This document shows positions 30,934-40,107 of a stretch of DNA of 41,011 bases, piece after piece. The stretch lies in NCBI GenBank assembly GCA_013002405.1, contig JABDKA010000173.1, forward strand, positions 1-41,011. The letters run 5' to 3'. Origin of the DNA: Sulfitobacter sp. GTDB taxonomy: Bacteria; Pseudomonadota; Alphaproteobacteria; Rhodobacterales; Rhodobacteraceae. Numbering within the stretch: the stretch's first letter is position 1; every line of letters begins with the position of its first letter. The position numbers and the translations under genes were made by a program. The notes under the pieces were generated by a model. It searched no databases. It worked only from the letters and a program-made list of their open reading frames with translations, and was not told where the DNA came from.

Positions 30934-33660
30934 TCAGGAGCGGCCGAGCGACCACCAGCCGCGCCGCTTGGGCTTTTTCGGCTCTTCGTCCTTCTGTTCC
31001 GCTGCGGGCGTTGCCGCGACAGGCTGAGGCGCCTTTTCCTCTGCGGCGGGCACGCTGGGTTCTTCCTTGGCCTGCGATGGCTCCGCTTCTGCCGGTGCTT
31101 CCTCTGCCTTGGGCTTCGCCTTGCTTTTCGCAGGGGCCTTCGCCTTGGCCGGGGCGCGCTTGCGCTTGGGTTTTTCTTCGGTCGCGGCCTCAGCCGCCTC
31201 CGCAGGCGCTTCGTCTTCCTTGGTTTCGGCTTTCTTCTTGGGCGCGGCCTTGCGGGTGCGCTTGGGTTTGGGCTTCTCCTCGGTTTCCGAAGCCTCTGCC
31301 TCGGGCTCAGACGCCGTCTTGGCGTCAGAGTTCGCCGCGGCTTCGGCTTCCGCCTTCGCCTTGGTGGTCCGGGACCGGGTGCGCTTGGGCTTGGGCTTTT
31401 CCTCCGCCTGAGGCGCTTCGGCCTCGGCCTCTGCCTCGGCAGCCTGTTCCGTTACCTCCGCTTCCGGCACCTCCGTGACGGTGTCCGCCTCATCGGGCTT
31501 GCTGTCGCCGTTCTCCTCATCCTCGTCCGAGGACTGATCGTTGCGCTGGCCCGAAGACCGGCCCCGGCCTCCACGGCTGCGGCGACGGCGGCGGCGGCGC
31601 TTGGGCTTGCCGTCGCCATCTTCCTGCTCGCCGTTGTTCTGGGTCTGAGTCTGGCTTTCGGCGGCCTCTTCCTCGTCTGCGGCGTCAGCTTCATCCTCAT
31701 CGACCTGATCCATCAGCGATGTATCGACCGACACGACGGGATCGTCGGGCTGGGCCACGCTGCGGGTCGCTGTCTTGAACTTCTCAAGGCTGAAATCAGG
31801 GCTGACCAGATGGGGCTCCCCTTCGATGCGGACCGACAGGCCATAGCGCGCTTCAATGTTGGCCACGTGTTCCCGCTTCTGGTTCATCAGATAGTTGGCG
31901 ATGCCGACGGGCACCTTCACCAGCACCTCACGGGTGCGGCGGCGGGTGCCCTCCTCTTCGATCTGGCGCAGGATGTTGAGTGCCAGATTGTCATCCGAGC
32001 GGATCAGGCCAGTCCCGTGGCAGGCCTGACAGGGCTGCGTCGTCGCCTCGATCATGCCGGGGCGCAGGCGCTGACGGCTCATCTCCATCAGGCCGAAGCC
32101 CGAGATGCGACCCACCTGGATGCGTGCGCGGTCAGTCTTGAGTTTGTCCTTCATCCGCTTTTCGACGGAGCTGTTGTTCTTGCGCTCATCCATGTCGATG
32201 AAGTCGATCACGATAAGACCCGCAAGATCACGCAGGCGCAACTGGCGCGCCACCTCGTCGGCGGCCTCAAGGTTGGTTTTAAGCGCGGTCTGCTCGATAG
32301 AGCCTTCCTTGGTGGCCCGGCCGGAGTTCACGTCGATGGCCACCAGAGCCTCGGTCACGCCAATCACGATATAGCCGCCAGAGGGAAGCTGCACCGTCGG
32401 ATTGAACATGGCCGAGAGGTAGCTTTCCACCTGATAACGGGCGAAGAGCGGTAGGGTGTCTTCGTAGCGTTTCACGTTCTTGGCGTGGGACGGCATGATC
32501 ATCTTCATGAAGTCCTTGGCGATGCGGTAGCCGCGCTCGCCCTCCACGAAAACCTCATCGATCTCCCGGTTGTAAAGATCGCGGATCGACCGTTTGATCA
32601 GGTCGCCTTCCTCATAGATCTTGGCGGGTGCGATGGATTTCAACGTCAGCTCGCGGATCTGTTCCCAAAGCCGCTGAAGGTATTCGTAATCGCGCTTGAT
32701 TTCGGCCCGGGTCCGCTTGGCCCCGGCGGTGCGAACGATGAGGCCCGCGCCCTGGGGCACCTTGATCTCATTCGCGATTTCCTTGAGCTTCTTGCGGTCC
32801 GCAGCATTGGTGATCTTGCGGCTGATGCCGCCGCCCCGTGCGGTATTGGGCATCAGGACGCAGTAACGGCCAGCAAGGCTGAGGTAGGTGGTCAGGGCCG
32901 CGCCCTTGTTGCCGCGCTCTTCCTTGACGACCTGCACCAGCAGGATCTGGCGGACTTTGATGACTTCCTGAATCTTGTAGCGGCGCGGACGTGGTTTGCG
33001 GGCCGGGCGGATGTCTTCCTGATCGTCCTCGTCTGCGACGGATTCGATGGTTTCGTCCTTGGAGGCGGCGTCGGGCCCCTTGGCCTCGTCATCCTCCTCT
33101 TCCTCGTCGTCGCTGTCTTCCTCAACCTCACTGGCGTCGGGCGTCTCAACGGGCGTCTCGCCCACCCGCTCCATCGGAGAGGAAGCCTCGTTCTCGTCGA
33201 TCTCTTCCTCGTCCTCATCCAGATCGACGGTCTCCATCCCCTCGATCTCTTTTGAGGTCTTGGCGTCCTCGGTCGTGGCATCCTCTGCCTTGGCCTTGGA
33301 CCGGCCCCGTCCCCCGCGCGAGCGGCGCTTGGGCTTGGGCTCCTCTTCGTCCTTGGCAGCCTGCGCTTCCGCATAGGCGCGCTCTTCTTCCAGGAGCGCC
33401 TGACGATCCGCGACTGGGATCTGGTAGTAGTCGGGGTGGATTTCCGAGAAGGCGAGGAAACCGTGCCGGTTTCCCCCATAGTCGATAAAGGCCGCCTGAA
33501 GCGACGGTTCGACCCTTGTTACCTTTGCGAGATAGATGTTTCCGGCAAGCTGGCGCCGGTTTTCGGATTCAAAGTCAAACTCCTCAACCTTGTTTCCGTC
33601 GACCACCACGACGCGGGTCTCTTCCGCGTGGGTGGCATCGATAAGCATTTTCTTAGGCAT
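30934..33660 (-). CDS. rne: Ribonuclease E
   Basis: A 908-residue RNase E/G. The catalytic half starts MPKKMLIDATHAEETRVVVV. The S1 domain (from about residue 30) is split by a long acidic insert, roughly residues 115-230, typical of alphaproteobacterial RNase E. The metal-binding aspartates are in VAIDVNSGR and VIDFIDMDE, and the zinc link is CQACHGTG. The C-terminal 250 residues are low-complexity Lys/Ala/Glu/Pro repeats with RRRRRRRSRGGRGR, a scaffold for RNA and degradosome partners. The start is MPKK because the upstream five codons begin with GTG. It is convergent with the TusA-like gene. Confidence 0.95.
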   Translation of the reverse strand: MPKKMLIDATHAEETRVVVVDGNKVEEFDFESENRRQLAGNIYLAKVTRVEPSLQAAFIDYGGNRHGFLAFSEIHPDYYQIPVADRQALLEEERAYAEAQAAKDEEEPKPKRRSRGGRGRSKAKAEDATTEDAKTSKEIEGMETVDLDEDEEEIDENEASSPMERVGETPVETPDASEVEEDSDDEEEEDDEAKGPDAASKDETIESVADEDDQEDIRPARKPRPRRYKIQEVIKVRQILLVQVVKEERGNKGAALTTYLSLAGRYCVLMPNTARGGGISRKITNAADRKKLKEIANEIKVPQGAGLIVRTAGAKRTRAEIKRDYEYLQRLWEQIRELTLKSIAPAKIYEEGDLIKRSIRDLYNREIDEVFVEGERGYRIAKDFMKMIMPSHAKNVKRYEDTLPLFARYQVESYLSAMFNPTVQLPSGGYIVIGVTEALVAIDVNSGRATKEGSIEQTALKTNLEAADEVARQLRLRDLAGLIVIDFIDMDERKNNSSVEKRMKDKLKTDRARIQVGRISGFGLMEMSRQRLRPGMIEATTQPCQACHGTGLIRSDDNLALNILRQIEEEGTRRRTREVLVKVPVGIANYLMNQKREHVANIEARYGLSVRIEGEPHLVSPDFSLEKFKTATRSVAQPDDPVVSVDTSLMDQVDEDEADAADEEEAAESQTQTQNNGEQEDGDGKPKRRRRRRRSRGGRGRSSGQRNDQSSDEDEENGDSKPDEADTVTEVPEAEVTEQAAEAEAEAEAPQAEEKPKPKRTRSRTTKAKAEAEAAANSDAKTASEPEAEASETEEKPKPKRTRKAAPKKKAETKEDEAPAEAAEAATEEKPKRKRAPAKAKAPAKSKAKPKAEEAPAEAEPSQAKEEPSVPAAEEKAPQPVAATPAAEQKDEEPKKPKRRGWWSLGRS

Positions 33661-34185
33661 GTTTCCAATTCGCACAGCACACGAACGACCACCTGACCCG
33701 GTGGGGCGGCGGGTTGCGGGATGTGTCTTGTCAGGGCGATTGCTGACACGGGCAAGAGGGGGCCGAAAGCGGTCCCAAATCCTCTGCTCATAGCGTCTGC
33801 GCGCGTCATCGCGGTTCTTCTCCGATGTGTACGGCGGGCCGTCACATCCATTTTTTGTACTGTGAACGGTGCAGATACCCTGCGCCTTTCATCAGCGGTT
33901 CGGTGGCCGTTTCCGGCCCAATCGGTCTGTTCAGCGCGCCGAATGTCGGATCATCGCGAACAGCGAAACTGTCAAAAAGCAGTACTGACGCGTGTCTGCG
34001 TCACCTGCCCTTGTCCTCTAGATAAGGGTTTTAGGTATGAATTGACAATGGGCAATCGGCGATCGGCCCAAGCTTATGTCGATTGACCAGCCATTCCTTG
34101 ACAAGCGGGGGCCGCTTGGAAAGACTCTGCCGACCTTGGAAATCCAGGGGCGCCGCAACCATCGACCGATTAAGGAAATCCATTC
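33661..34185. other. Gene-poor region holding the rne leader and lipoprotein promoter
   Basis: About 525 nt lie between the divergent starts of rne and the lipoprotein. Open frames on both strands are short, change character and match no family. Near rne the leader can form TGTCAG/CTGACA (33729-33748) and GGGGCCG/CGGTCCC (33759-33776). Such structure in the rne leader would fit RNase E autoregulation, which is known in E. coli through the 5' UTR. Near the lipoprotein the region has TTGACA boxes and an inverted repeat, listed separately. Confidence 0.55.
34098..34126 (+). promoter_or_regulatory. Possible promoter and inverted repeat before the lipoprotein
   Basis: TTGACA (34098-34103) is followed after 17 nt by AAGACT (34121-34126), a poor -10. 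The spacer is filled by an inverted repeat CAAGCGG-GGG-CCGCTTG (34102-34118) that could be an operator overlapping the promoter. A second TTGACA occurs at 34042-34047. Confidence 0.3.
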
Positions 34186-34476
34186 ATGCGCAAGCATTTG
34201 AGCCCAATCCTGTGCCTCCCACTTCTGGCCCTGGCCGCCTGTGATGAGCTTGCTGTCGCCAACGATCCCGTTGCCTTGGCAGAGGTGCGAGGACAGAAAA
34301 GTTGTGTGACCGCAGTGGCCAGGCATACCGGCGCCTCCGGTGTCAGCCTCAACACCACCCTTCCGGTGGTCGAACTGAACCGCTACATCGTAGATGTGCC
34401 GAATGCCCCCTCCTGGACCTGCGTCACGGACGAGGCGGGCAAGGCGATCGAGATTGTCGAAATCGGAACAGGATGA
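34186..34476 (+). CDS. Small lipoprotein, unknown function
   Basis: A 96-residue protein with a lipoprotein signal: MRKHLSPILCLPLLALAAC ends in the lipobox LAAC (Cys19). The mature part has two cysteines (in KSCVTAV and WTCVT) that could form a disulfide in the periplasm. No family is recognised. AAGGAAA precedes the ATG. It ends 4 nt from the convergent dctD stop. Confidence 0.8.
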   Translation: MRKHLSPILCLPLLALAACDELAVANDPVALAEVRGQKSCVTAVARHTGASGVSLNTTLPVVELNRYIVDVPNAPSWTCVTDEAGKAIEIVEIGTG

Positions 34477-34480
34477 CGGG

Positions 34481-35815
34481 TCAGAGATAATCTGACCGCT
34501 GCAACCCGTACTTGGCCATCTTTTCGTTCAACGTCCGACGCGGCAGGCAAAGCTCATCCATCACACTTGAGATGGAGCCCTTGTGGCGGCGCATCGTGTT
34601 GTCGATCAGCATCCGCTCAAAGGCCTCGACATACTCTTTCAGCGGTTTGCCTTCGGTCGTCATGACAGGCTGCATTTCCTCGTGATCGGACATCAGGAGC
34701 GAGGCGATGGTCCCGGAACCGCGGCGGGATTGGAGCACCGCCCGCTCTGCCACGTTGATCAGTTGGCGCACATTGCCCGGCCATGGAGCCTGCAGAAGCT
34801 GCGCGGCCTCCTGCGCCGAGACCTGTGGCGCTTCACAGCCGTATTCATCCGCGAACTGCTCTGAGAGCCGCGTAAAGAGCGTCAGAATGTCTTCACCTCG
34901 CTGGCGCAACGGCGGCACGGTGATGCGCAGGGCAGCCAGCCGGTAAAAGAGATCACTGCGCAGCGCATCCTCAGAAGTGCGCCCCGCCTCTTGCAGGTTC
35001 GAGATGGCGACGATGCGCGTCTCCGCGGGCGTGCCCTGTTCGTTGATCACGCTCAGTAGCCGCGCCTGAAGCGTCTCACTCAGGGCCTCGATATCCTCCA
35101 GCACCAGCGTCCCGCCGCGTGCCTCCTCAATGGCGGGCAGCTGCGCATCCTCGGGCTGCATCGGACCGAAGAGCCGCTTGGACAGCGCCTCCTCCTCGTA
35201 GGCACCGCAGGAAACCAGGACAAACTTCTTGCCCGCCCGGCTGCCAACGGCATGCAGCGCGTGGGCGACGAGTGTCTTGCCCGTCCCCGTTTCTCCGTCG
35301 ATCAGCACGTGCCCGTCAGCCTGGCCGAGGTCGAGGATATCCTCCCGCAGCCGCTCCATCACCGGGGACTGGCCGATCAACTTCTTCATCAGCTGGCCCC
35401 CGTCCGACAGCTCGCGCCGCAGGGCGCGGTTGTCCATCACCAGGCGACGGGCGTTCGTGGCCTTTTTCGCCAGCTCGCTCATCCGGTCGGGATTGAAGGG
35501 CTTCTCAAGGAAATCGAAGGCGCCAACGCGCATCGCCTCCACTGCCATGGGCACATCGCCGTGGCCGGTAATCATGATGACCGGCAGCGCTGAATCGTTG
35601 CCCATCAGCTTCTTGAGGAACTGCATCCCGTCCATGCCGGGCATCTTGATGTCAGAAATCACGATGCCGGGGTACTCAGGTCCCAGCGTCTTGAGCGCAT
35701 CCTCCGCGCTCGCAAAGGTCTCCGTGTCGTAGCCCGACAGGGCCAGCCACTGGCTGATCGACTGGCGCATATCCTGTTCGTCATCGACAATCGCGATCTT
35801 CATTGCCTGTGCCAT
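34481..35815 (-). CDS. dctD: DctD-like response regulator lacking GAFTGA
   Basis: A 444-residue receiver-AAA+-Fis regulator. The receiver has Asp55 as phosphoacceptor. Walker A is GETGTGKT (174-181) and the arginine finger region is RSDLFYRL. The C-terminal helix-turn-helix is at 412-431 (SISSVMDELCLPRRTLNEKM). The loop that contacts sigma-54 should read GAFTGA after LFG, but here the sequence is LFGPMQPEDAQLPAIEE, so the loop is absent, and Walker B is LVLED, not LFLDE. It therefore probably activates through another sigma factor or represses, as known for Rhodobacter NtrC. It follows dctB by 5 nt with GGAG before the ATG. Confidence 0.85.
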   Translation of the reverse strand: MAQAMKIAIVDDEQDMRQSISQWLALSGYDTETFASAEDALKTLGPEYPGIVISDIKMPGMDGMQFLKKLMGNDSALPVIMITGHGDVPMAVEAMRVGAFDFLEKPFNPDRMSELAKKATNARRLVMDNRALRRELSDGGQLMKKLIGQSPVMERLREDILDLGQADGHVLIDGETGTGKTLVAHALHAVGSRAGKKFVLVSCGAYEEEALSKRLFGPMQPEDAQLPAIEEARGGTLVLEDIEALSETLQARLLSVINEQGTPAETRIVAISNLQEAGRTSEDALRSDLFYRLAALRITVPPLRQRGEDILTLFTRLSEQFADEYGCEAPQVSAQEAAQLLQAPWPGNVRQLINVAERAVLQSRRGSGTIASLLMSDHEEMQPVMTTEGKPLKEYVEAFERMLIDNTMRRHKGSISSVMDELCLPRRTLNEKMAKYGLQRSDYL

Positions 35816-35820
35816 GGTCT

Positions 35821-37578
35821 TTACTCCGCCGCTTCAATCGTCGTCTGGTCGCCCATGATGGGCAGTTGCATCTCAAAGACCGCGCCGCCCTGCTGGCCGT
35901 TGCGCGCGGTAAGCCTTCCCCCAAGGTCGTTCACGATCCCCGATGAAATGGCAAGGCCCAGGCCCACTCCGTCGCCGGGCTGCTTGGTGGTGTAAAAGGG
36001 CTCAAATAGCGCATCGAGGTCGGTGATCCCCGGACCGTTGTCGCGAACCGTAAGTGTCGCGGTCTCCCCCACTGACAAGATGATCTCGACAGCCGGGTGT
36101 CTCACTGACTTGGTCGCATCCAGCGCGTTGCGCAAGAGGTTGACGATAACCTGTTCGATCCGCATCCGGTCTCCCATCACGGTCACCGGCTCGTCGGGCA
36201 TGATTCGGCTGATCTGCACCTGCCGCTGGCGCAGCTGTGGCTCCATCATCGACAGCGAGGAAGCCACCGCAGCCCCCATGTCCACAGGGGAAAAGGCTTC
36301 CTGTCCCTTGCGGGCGTAGGATTTGAGCTGGCGCGTAATCGCCCCCATCCGTTCGATCAGATCGTCAATCCGCCCGAAGGAGGAAAGCGCCTCGTCCGGC
36401 CGGTTCCGGCGTAGCAGAAGGCGCGCACCGGCCAGGTAGGTTTTCATCGCCGCCAGCGGCTGGTTCAATTCATGGCTCACTGCCGCGGACATCTCGCCCA
36501 GGGCGGCCAGTTTGCTCGATTGCTCCAGCGTCTGTTCGGCCACGGCGAGGGTCTCCTGCACCCTCTTACGCTCAGCGATTTCCCGCTGCAGGGCCGCGTT
36601 CAATGCGCGAAGTTTGGCCGATTCCCGCTGGAAGATGGCAAGCCGCCCGGCGGTCTGGCGGCTCAGAAAATAGAAGGTCAGGGCGAGGAGAATCGCGAAA
36701 CCCATCACCTCGAGGGCCAGAACACCGTTCACCCGCTCGCGGACGGAATTGTAGGTGGTAAAGCTTACCATGCGCCAGCCGCGGAAGGGGATCCGGCTTT
36801 CCAGCCGCATCACTGCCTCGCCCTGCAGATAGGCGTCCGGTGGCAGGGCGGTCCAGTCCGCCGTGGCCTTGATCGCCCTTTCGATGGCAGTCTGCGGTGT
36901 GGTGTCGGCCAAGGCCTCAGGCTCCGTCAGGCCACGCCAACGTGGGGACGTGGCCAGAATGATCTCTCCGGCGCTGTCCGTCACGATCACCGCATCCGAA
37001 ATGCCGGCCCAGGCGCGCTCAAACTTTTGCAAATCCACATCGACAGCGATCACACCCAGGGTGTTGCCTCCGCTCTGGATGCGGCGGGAATAGACAAAGC
37101 GGTACCCGCCCCCTTCCCGCCGGATGGTCGTGAAGATGGTCGCATTTGACCGGATCGCATCCACGAAATAGGGATCCGACCGATGGGTCGATCCCAGCAG
37201 ATTGCGATCCGTCGCCGCCACTGTCCGTCCGTCGATGTCGTACAGCATGAGCGAGGCCGCCCCGATCTCGTCCACGAAGGAGATCAGGCGCTGCGTGGAG
37301 AGCGAATAGTCCTGCGATTCAAGCGCGCTGATCAGCGTTGGGTCACGCGCCAGAAGCTGCGGCACGATGCCGTTCTGGCGCAACTCCGCCAGCAGGTTGC
37401 CACCGTACAGCGCAATGCGAAGCTCAGCCCGGTTGCGCGTGCTTTCCGTGAAACGGTCGGTCAACAGCTTGTTGGTGACCGAAATCACGACGACGGCAAG
37501 CACCATCATCAGGCCGATCGCCAGCCGCACCCGCCAGGATTTCGCCAGTATGGACTTGTTCTCGGCTTCTGCGTTCAT
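35821..37578 (-). CDS. dctB: DctB-like C4-dicarboxylate sensor kinase
   Basis: A 585-residue two-helix sensor kinase. A helix near 17-36 and another near 285-305 flank a periplasmic double-PDC domain (ALYGGNLLAEL through GWRMVSF). A coiled coil follows (residues 310-360), then HisKA with SHELNQPLAAMKTYL and a HATPase domain (NLLRNALDA, DNGPGI, GVGLGLAIS). The HELNQPLA motif is typical of DctB. In rhizobia DctB senses succinate, malate or fumarate and controls uptake; the ligand here is inferred. It precedes dctD and follows purQ by 36 nt. No dicarboxylate transporter is in the window. Confidence 0.85.
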   Translation of the reverse strand: MNAEAENKSILAKSWRVRLAIGLMMVLAVVVISVTNKLLTDRFTESTRNRAELRIALYGGNLLAELRQNGIVPQLLARDPTLISALESQDYSLSTQRLISFVDEIGAASLMLYDIDGRTVAATDRNLLGSTHRSDPYFVDAIRSNATIFTTIRREGGGYRFVYSRRIQSGGNTLGVIAVDVDLQKFERAWAGISDAVIVTDSAGEIILATSPRWRGLTEPEALADTTPQTAIERAIKATADWTALPPDAYLQGEAVMRLESRIPFRGWRMVSFTTYNSVRERVNGVLALEVMGFAILLALTFYFLSRQTAGRLAIFQRESAKLRALNAALQREIAERKRVQETLAVAEQTLEQSSKLAALGEMSAAVSHELNQPLAAMKTYLAGARLLLRRNRPDEALSSFGRIDDLIERMGAITRQLKSYARKGQEAFSPVDMGAAVASSLSMMEPQLRQRQVQISRIMPDEPVTVMGDRMRIEQVIVNLLRNALDATKSVRHPAVEIILSVGETATLTVRDNGPGITDLDALFEPFYTTKQPGDGVGLGLAISSGIVNDLGGRLTARNGQQGGAVFEMQLPIMGDQTTIEAAE

Positions 37579-37614
37579 TGCAGCAATCTACGCAGGTCGC
37601 GGCCCGCGCTCAAG

Positions 37615-38283
37615 TCACGCCGCCGTCAGCGCACCGGTCAATGCGCGGAAGAGCGCCACCCCGTCCGTGCCCCCGTGTCCCGCATCCGCTGCCCGTTCCG
37701 GGTGGGGCATCATGCCAAGGACCCGCCGGTTTGGCGACAGGATACCCGCAATGTCGGCGCGCGCGCCATTGGGGTTTTCGGTATAGGTGAAAGCCACGCG
37801 GTCCTCGTCCTGCAATTGCGCGACGATGTCATTGTCGGCGAAATAGTTGCCATCGTGGTGGGCGATCGGAATGCTGATCACATCGCCCGCGTTGTAACCC
37901 GCCGTGAAAGCGCTGTTCGATGTCTCGACCCGCAGCTTCACGGTCTTGCAGATGTACTTCAGCCCGGCATTGCGCAAGAGGGCACCGGGCAGCAGACCCG
38001 TTTCGGTCAGAACCTGAAATCCGTTGCAGATACCCAGAACGTAGCCGCCCCGCTCCGCGTGGGCCTTGACCGACTTGACGATGGGGGACTGGGCCGCGAT
38101 GGCACCGCAGCGCAGGTAATCACCGTAGGAAAAACCGCCCGGAATGCCGACCACGTCAACCCCTTCGGGCAGGGCCACATCTTTGTGCCAGACCATCTCA
38201 ACCTCTGCCCCGGCCGCCTCAAAGGCGACGGCAAGGTCGCGGTCACAATTCGAGCCGGGGAAAACAACGACCGCTGCCCGCAT
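37615..38283 (-). CDS. purQ: Phosphoribosylformylglycinamidine synthase, glutaminase subunit
   Basis: A 222-residue class I glutamine amidotransferase that feeds ammonia to PurL in purine synthesis. The nucleophile is Cys86 in GICNGFQVL, and the catalytic His and Glu are in MPHPERA near the C-terminus. The frame is open upstream, but ATG 38283 overlaps the purS stop as TAATG and gives the family start [14 protein letters not shown]. The catalytic partner purL is not in the window. Confidence 0.95.
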   Translation of the reverse strand: MRAAVVVFPGSNCDRDLAVAFEAAGAEVEMVWHKDVALPEGVDVVGIPGGFSYGDYLRCGAIAAQSPIVKSVKAHAERGGYVLGICNGFQVLTETGLLPGALLRNAGLKYICKTVKLRVETSNSAFTAGYNAGDVISIPIAHHDGNYFADNDIVAQLQDEDRVAFTYTENPNGARADIAGILSPNRRVLGMMPHPERAADAGHGGTDGVALFRALTGALTAA

Positions 38284-38513
38284 TAGCCCATCTCCACCGA
38301 GTAGCTTTCGATCACCGTGTTGGCGAGCAGCTTTTCGCACATGGCCGTTACATCCGCCTCAGAAGTGCCCTCGGCCAGGTCCAGTTCGATCACCTTGCCC
38401 TGCCGCACGCCGTTTACGCCCTCAAATCCGAGGGCCCCCAGCGCGTGGCGCACCGCCTCGCCCTGCGGATCCAGAACGCCATTCTTCAGCATCACATGCA
38501 CACGTGCCTTCAT
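38283..38513 (-). CDS. purS: Phosphoribosylformylglycinamidine synthase, PurS subunit
   Basis: A 76-residue protein that bridges PurQ and PurL in the three-part FGAR amidotransferase. The family pattern is visible in [20 protein letters not shown], followed by the ferredoxin-like fold with [15 protein letters not shown] lies before the ATG at 38513, and ten upstream codons are open but unsupported. It follows purC by 55 nt and is coupled to purQ. Confidence 0.94.
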   Translation of the reverse strand: MKARVHVMLKNGVLDPQGEAVRHALGALGFEGVNGVRQGKVIELDLAEGTSEADVTAMCEKLLANTVIESYSVEMG

Positions 38514-38568
38514 CGCGCGACACTCCCCCGCTTCATCTTGCAAAATAAACCCAATTCCGACGTCGGCC

Positions 38569-39330
38569 TCAATTGATCAGGGTCGGCTTCGTGATGGGCG
38601 TAGAAGTCTTTGGCATGACCCCCAGCCGACGCGCAACCTCCGTATAGGCGTCCGTCAGCGAGCCGAGATCCCGGCGGAAGACATCCTTGTCAAGCTTCTG
38701 GCCCGTCTCGATGTCCCAAAGGCGGCAGCTATCGGGGCTGATCTCGTCCGCGATGATCAGGCGCTGGTAATCGCCTTCGTAGACCCGGCCGATCTCAATC
38801 TTGAAATCCACCAGGCGGATGCCCACGGCCATCATCACGCCCGAGAGGAAATCGTTCACCCGCAGCGCGAGGCTCAGGATATCTTCCATATCCTGCTGGC
38901 TGGCCCAGCCGAAAGCGGCGATGTGTTCCTCCGTCACCAGCGGATCGCCCAGGCTGTCATCTTTGTAGCAATACTCGACAATGGGACGCGGCAACTGCGT
39001 GCCCTCTTCGATGCCCAGCCGCTTGGACATGGTTCCGGCTGCGTAGTTGCGCACGATCACCTCAAGCGGAATGATCTCGCACTGCCGCACAAGCTGTTCG
39101 CGCATGTTGAGCCGCTTGATGAAATGTGTGGGCACGCCGATCTGGTTGAGACCGTTCATGAAGAACTCCGACAGGCGGTTGTTCAGCACACCCTTGCCGT
39201 CGATCACGTCCTTCTTCTGGGCATTGAATGCGGTCGCATCGTCCTTGAAGTATTGCACGATGGTGCCGGGTTCCGTGCCTTCGTACAGGATCTTCGCCTT
39301 GCCTTCGTAAATCTTCTTGCGCCGGGCCAT
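38569..39330 (-). CDS. purC: SAICAR synthetase
   Basis: A 253-residue ATP-dependent ligase that joins CAIR and aspartate in purine synthesis. The start [13 protein letters not shown] (glycine-rich ATP motif), [21 protein letters not shown] and [10 protein letters not shown] match the family. AAGGACG before ATG 39330 fixes the start, although the frame is open for 94 codons upstream. It heads the purC-purS-purQ run and is divergent from the DUF1476 gene. Confidence 0.95.
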   Translation of the reverse strand: MARRKKIYEGKAKILYEGTEPGTIVQYFKDDATAFNAQKKDVIDGKGVLNNRLSEFFMNGLNQIGVPTHFIKRLNMREQLVRQCEIIPLEVIVRNYAAGTMSKRLGIEEGTQLPRPIVEYCYKDDSLGDPLVTEEHIAAFGWASQQDMEDILSLALRVNDFLSGVMMAVGIRLVDFKIEIGRVYEGDYQRLIIADEISPDSCRLWDIETGQKLDKDVFRRDLGSLTDAYTEVARRLGVMPKTSTPITKPTLIN

Positions 39331-39484
39331 GGGCGTCCTTTCCGCAAAGGGCCGGGAAGTCGCCCGGTCTCTTGCGCCCCTCTTAGTCGAAGGGGTGTTA
39401 ACCCGCAAGGTCACGTGGACCTTGTATCGTCCCGCGGGCCCTCGCATATTGGGGGTAACACATGCAGAACCAGGGAGACCCCGC

Positions 39485-39802
39485 ATGAGCACCTTCGACG
39501 AACGCGAACACGCCTTCGAGAACAAATTCGCACACGACGCCGAGATGCAGTTCAAGGCAGAGGCGCGGCGCAACAAGTTGCTGGGGCTGTGGGCCGCGGG
39601 CCTGCTGGGCAAGGCCGGAGACGAAGCGAACGCCTACGCGGCAGAGGTGGTCAAGGCTGATTTCGAGGAACCAGGAGACGAGGATGTCTACCGCAAGGTC
39701 GCAGGCGATCTGGGCGACCTGGCGGATGAAAAGACGATCCGCAAGACCATGGTCACCCTGATGGCCGAGGCCAAGACCCAGATCATGACTGAACACGACT
39801 AG
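39485..39802 (+). CDS. DUF1476 / zeta-type F1-ATPase inhibitor
   Basis: A 105-residue helical protein of the DUF1476 family, which includes the zeta subunit that inhibits the Paracoccus denitrificans F1F0-ATP synthase. The start [20 protein letters not shown] matches that protein closely as I recall it, and the core [15 protein letters not shown] and EPGDEDV follow. The N-terminal helix would insert in F1 and block ATP hydrolysis. AGGGAG precedes the ATG. Its divergent partner is purC, and a terminator follows. Confidence 0.88.
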   Translation: MSTFDEREHAFENKFAHDAEMQFKAEARRNKLLGLWAAGLLGKAGDEANAYAAEVVKADFEEPGDEDVYRKVAGDLGDLADEKTIRKTMVTLMAEAKTQIMTEHD

Positions 39803-39843
39803 GTTCGGGCGCAGACCACGCGATCCACGTCTGGCCTCGATTG

Positions 39844-39879
39844 AATGCGCCCTTCGTACCGACGGAAGGCGCATTTTCC
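39844..39879 (+). terminator. Terminator after the zeta inhibitor gene
   Basis: A stem built from AATGCGC and GCGCATT, with CTTC/GAAG extending it inward, is followed by TTTTCC. It begins about 42 nt after the stop codon. Confidence 0.7.
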
Positions 39880-40107
39880 GTGCTTCAAGCTATCCCTTCG
39901 GTTGCGCATTTTTTCATGAATGCCCTTTTCCCGCTGAGTGTTTTTGGAACCCTTGATTGAACCAACCAGCCGCTGATCAAGCCTGCAACACCCCCCGTTC
40001 GCGGCGACCGCGAGCCTCCCCTCATAATCAAGATGAAGATTATGAATTTGCTTTGGGTTCGCAGAAGTGACATCAGGGCGTGTTTCCACCTCATCGCGGT
40101 GCACACC
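39880..40107 (+). other. Leader region before the homocysteine methyltransferase
   Basis: No gene is seen. The main signal is an inverted repeat CATAATC...GATTATG (40023-40044) with an 8-nt centre, which may be an operator or leader stem. I looked for SAM-II and SAH riboswitch cores and did not find them. Confidence 0.4.

Noticed and set aside
31067..31411. Alanine-rich repeats in the rne tail as a possible DNA repeat array
   Set aside because: The repetition is at the protein level (Lys/Ala/Glu-rich) and does not form a regular DNA unit or a CRISPR-like array.
30921..31478. Proline- and alanine-rich open frame opposite the rne C-terminus
   Set aside because: It mirrors the low-complexity Lys/Ala/Glu repeats of RNase E and has no independent support.
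33721..34086. 121-codon open frame in the rne-lipoprotein gap
   Set aside because: No ribosome site, no domain and no codon bias like its neighbours; the region is better explained as leader and promoter.
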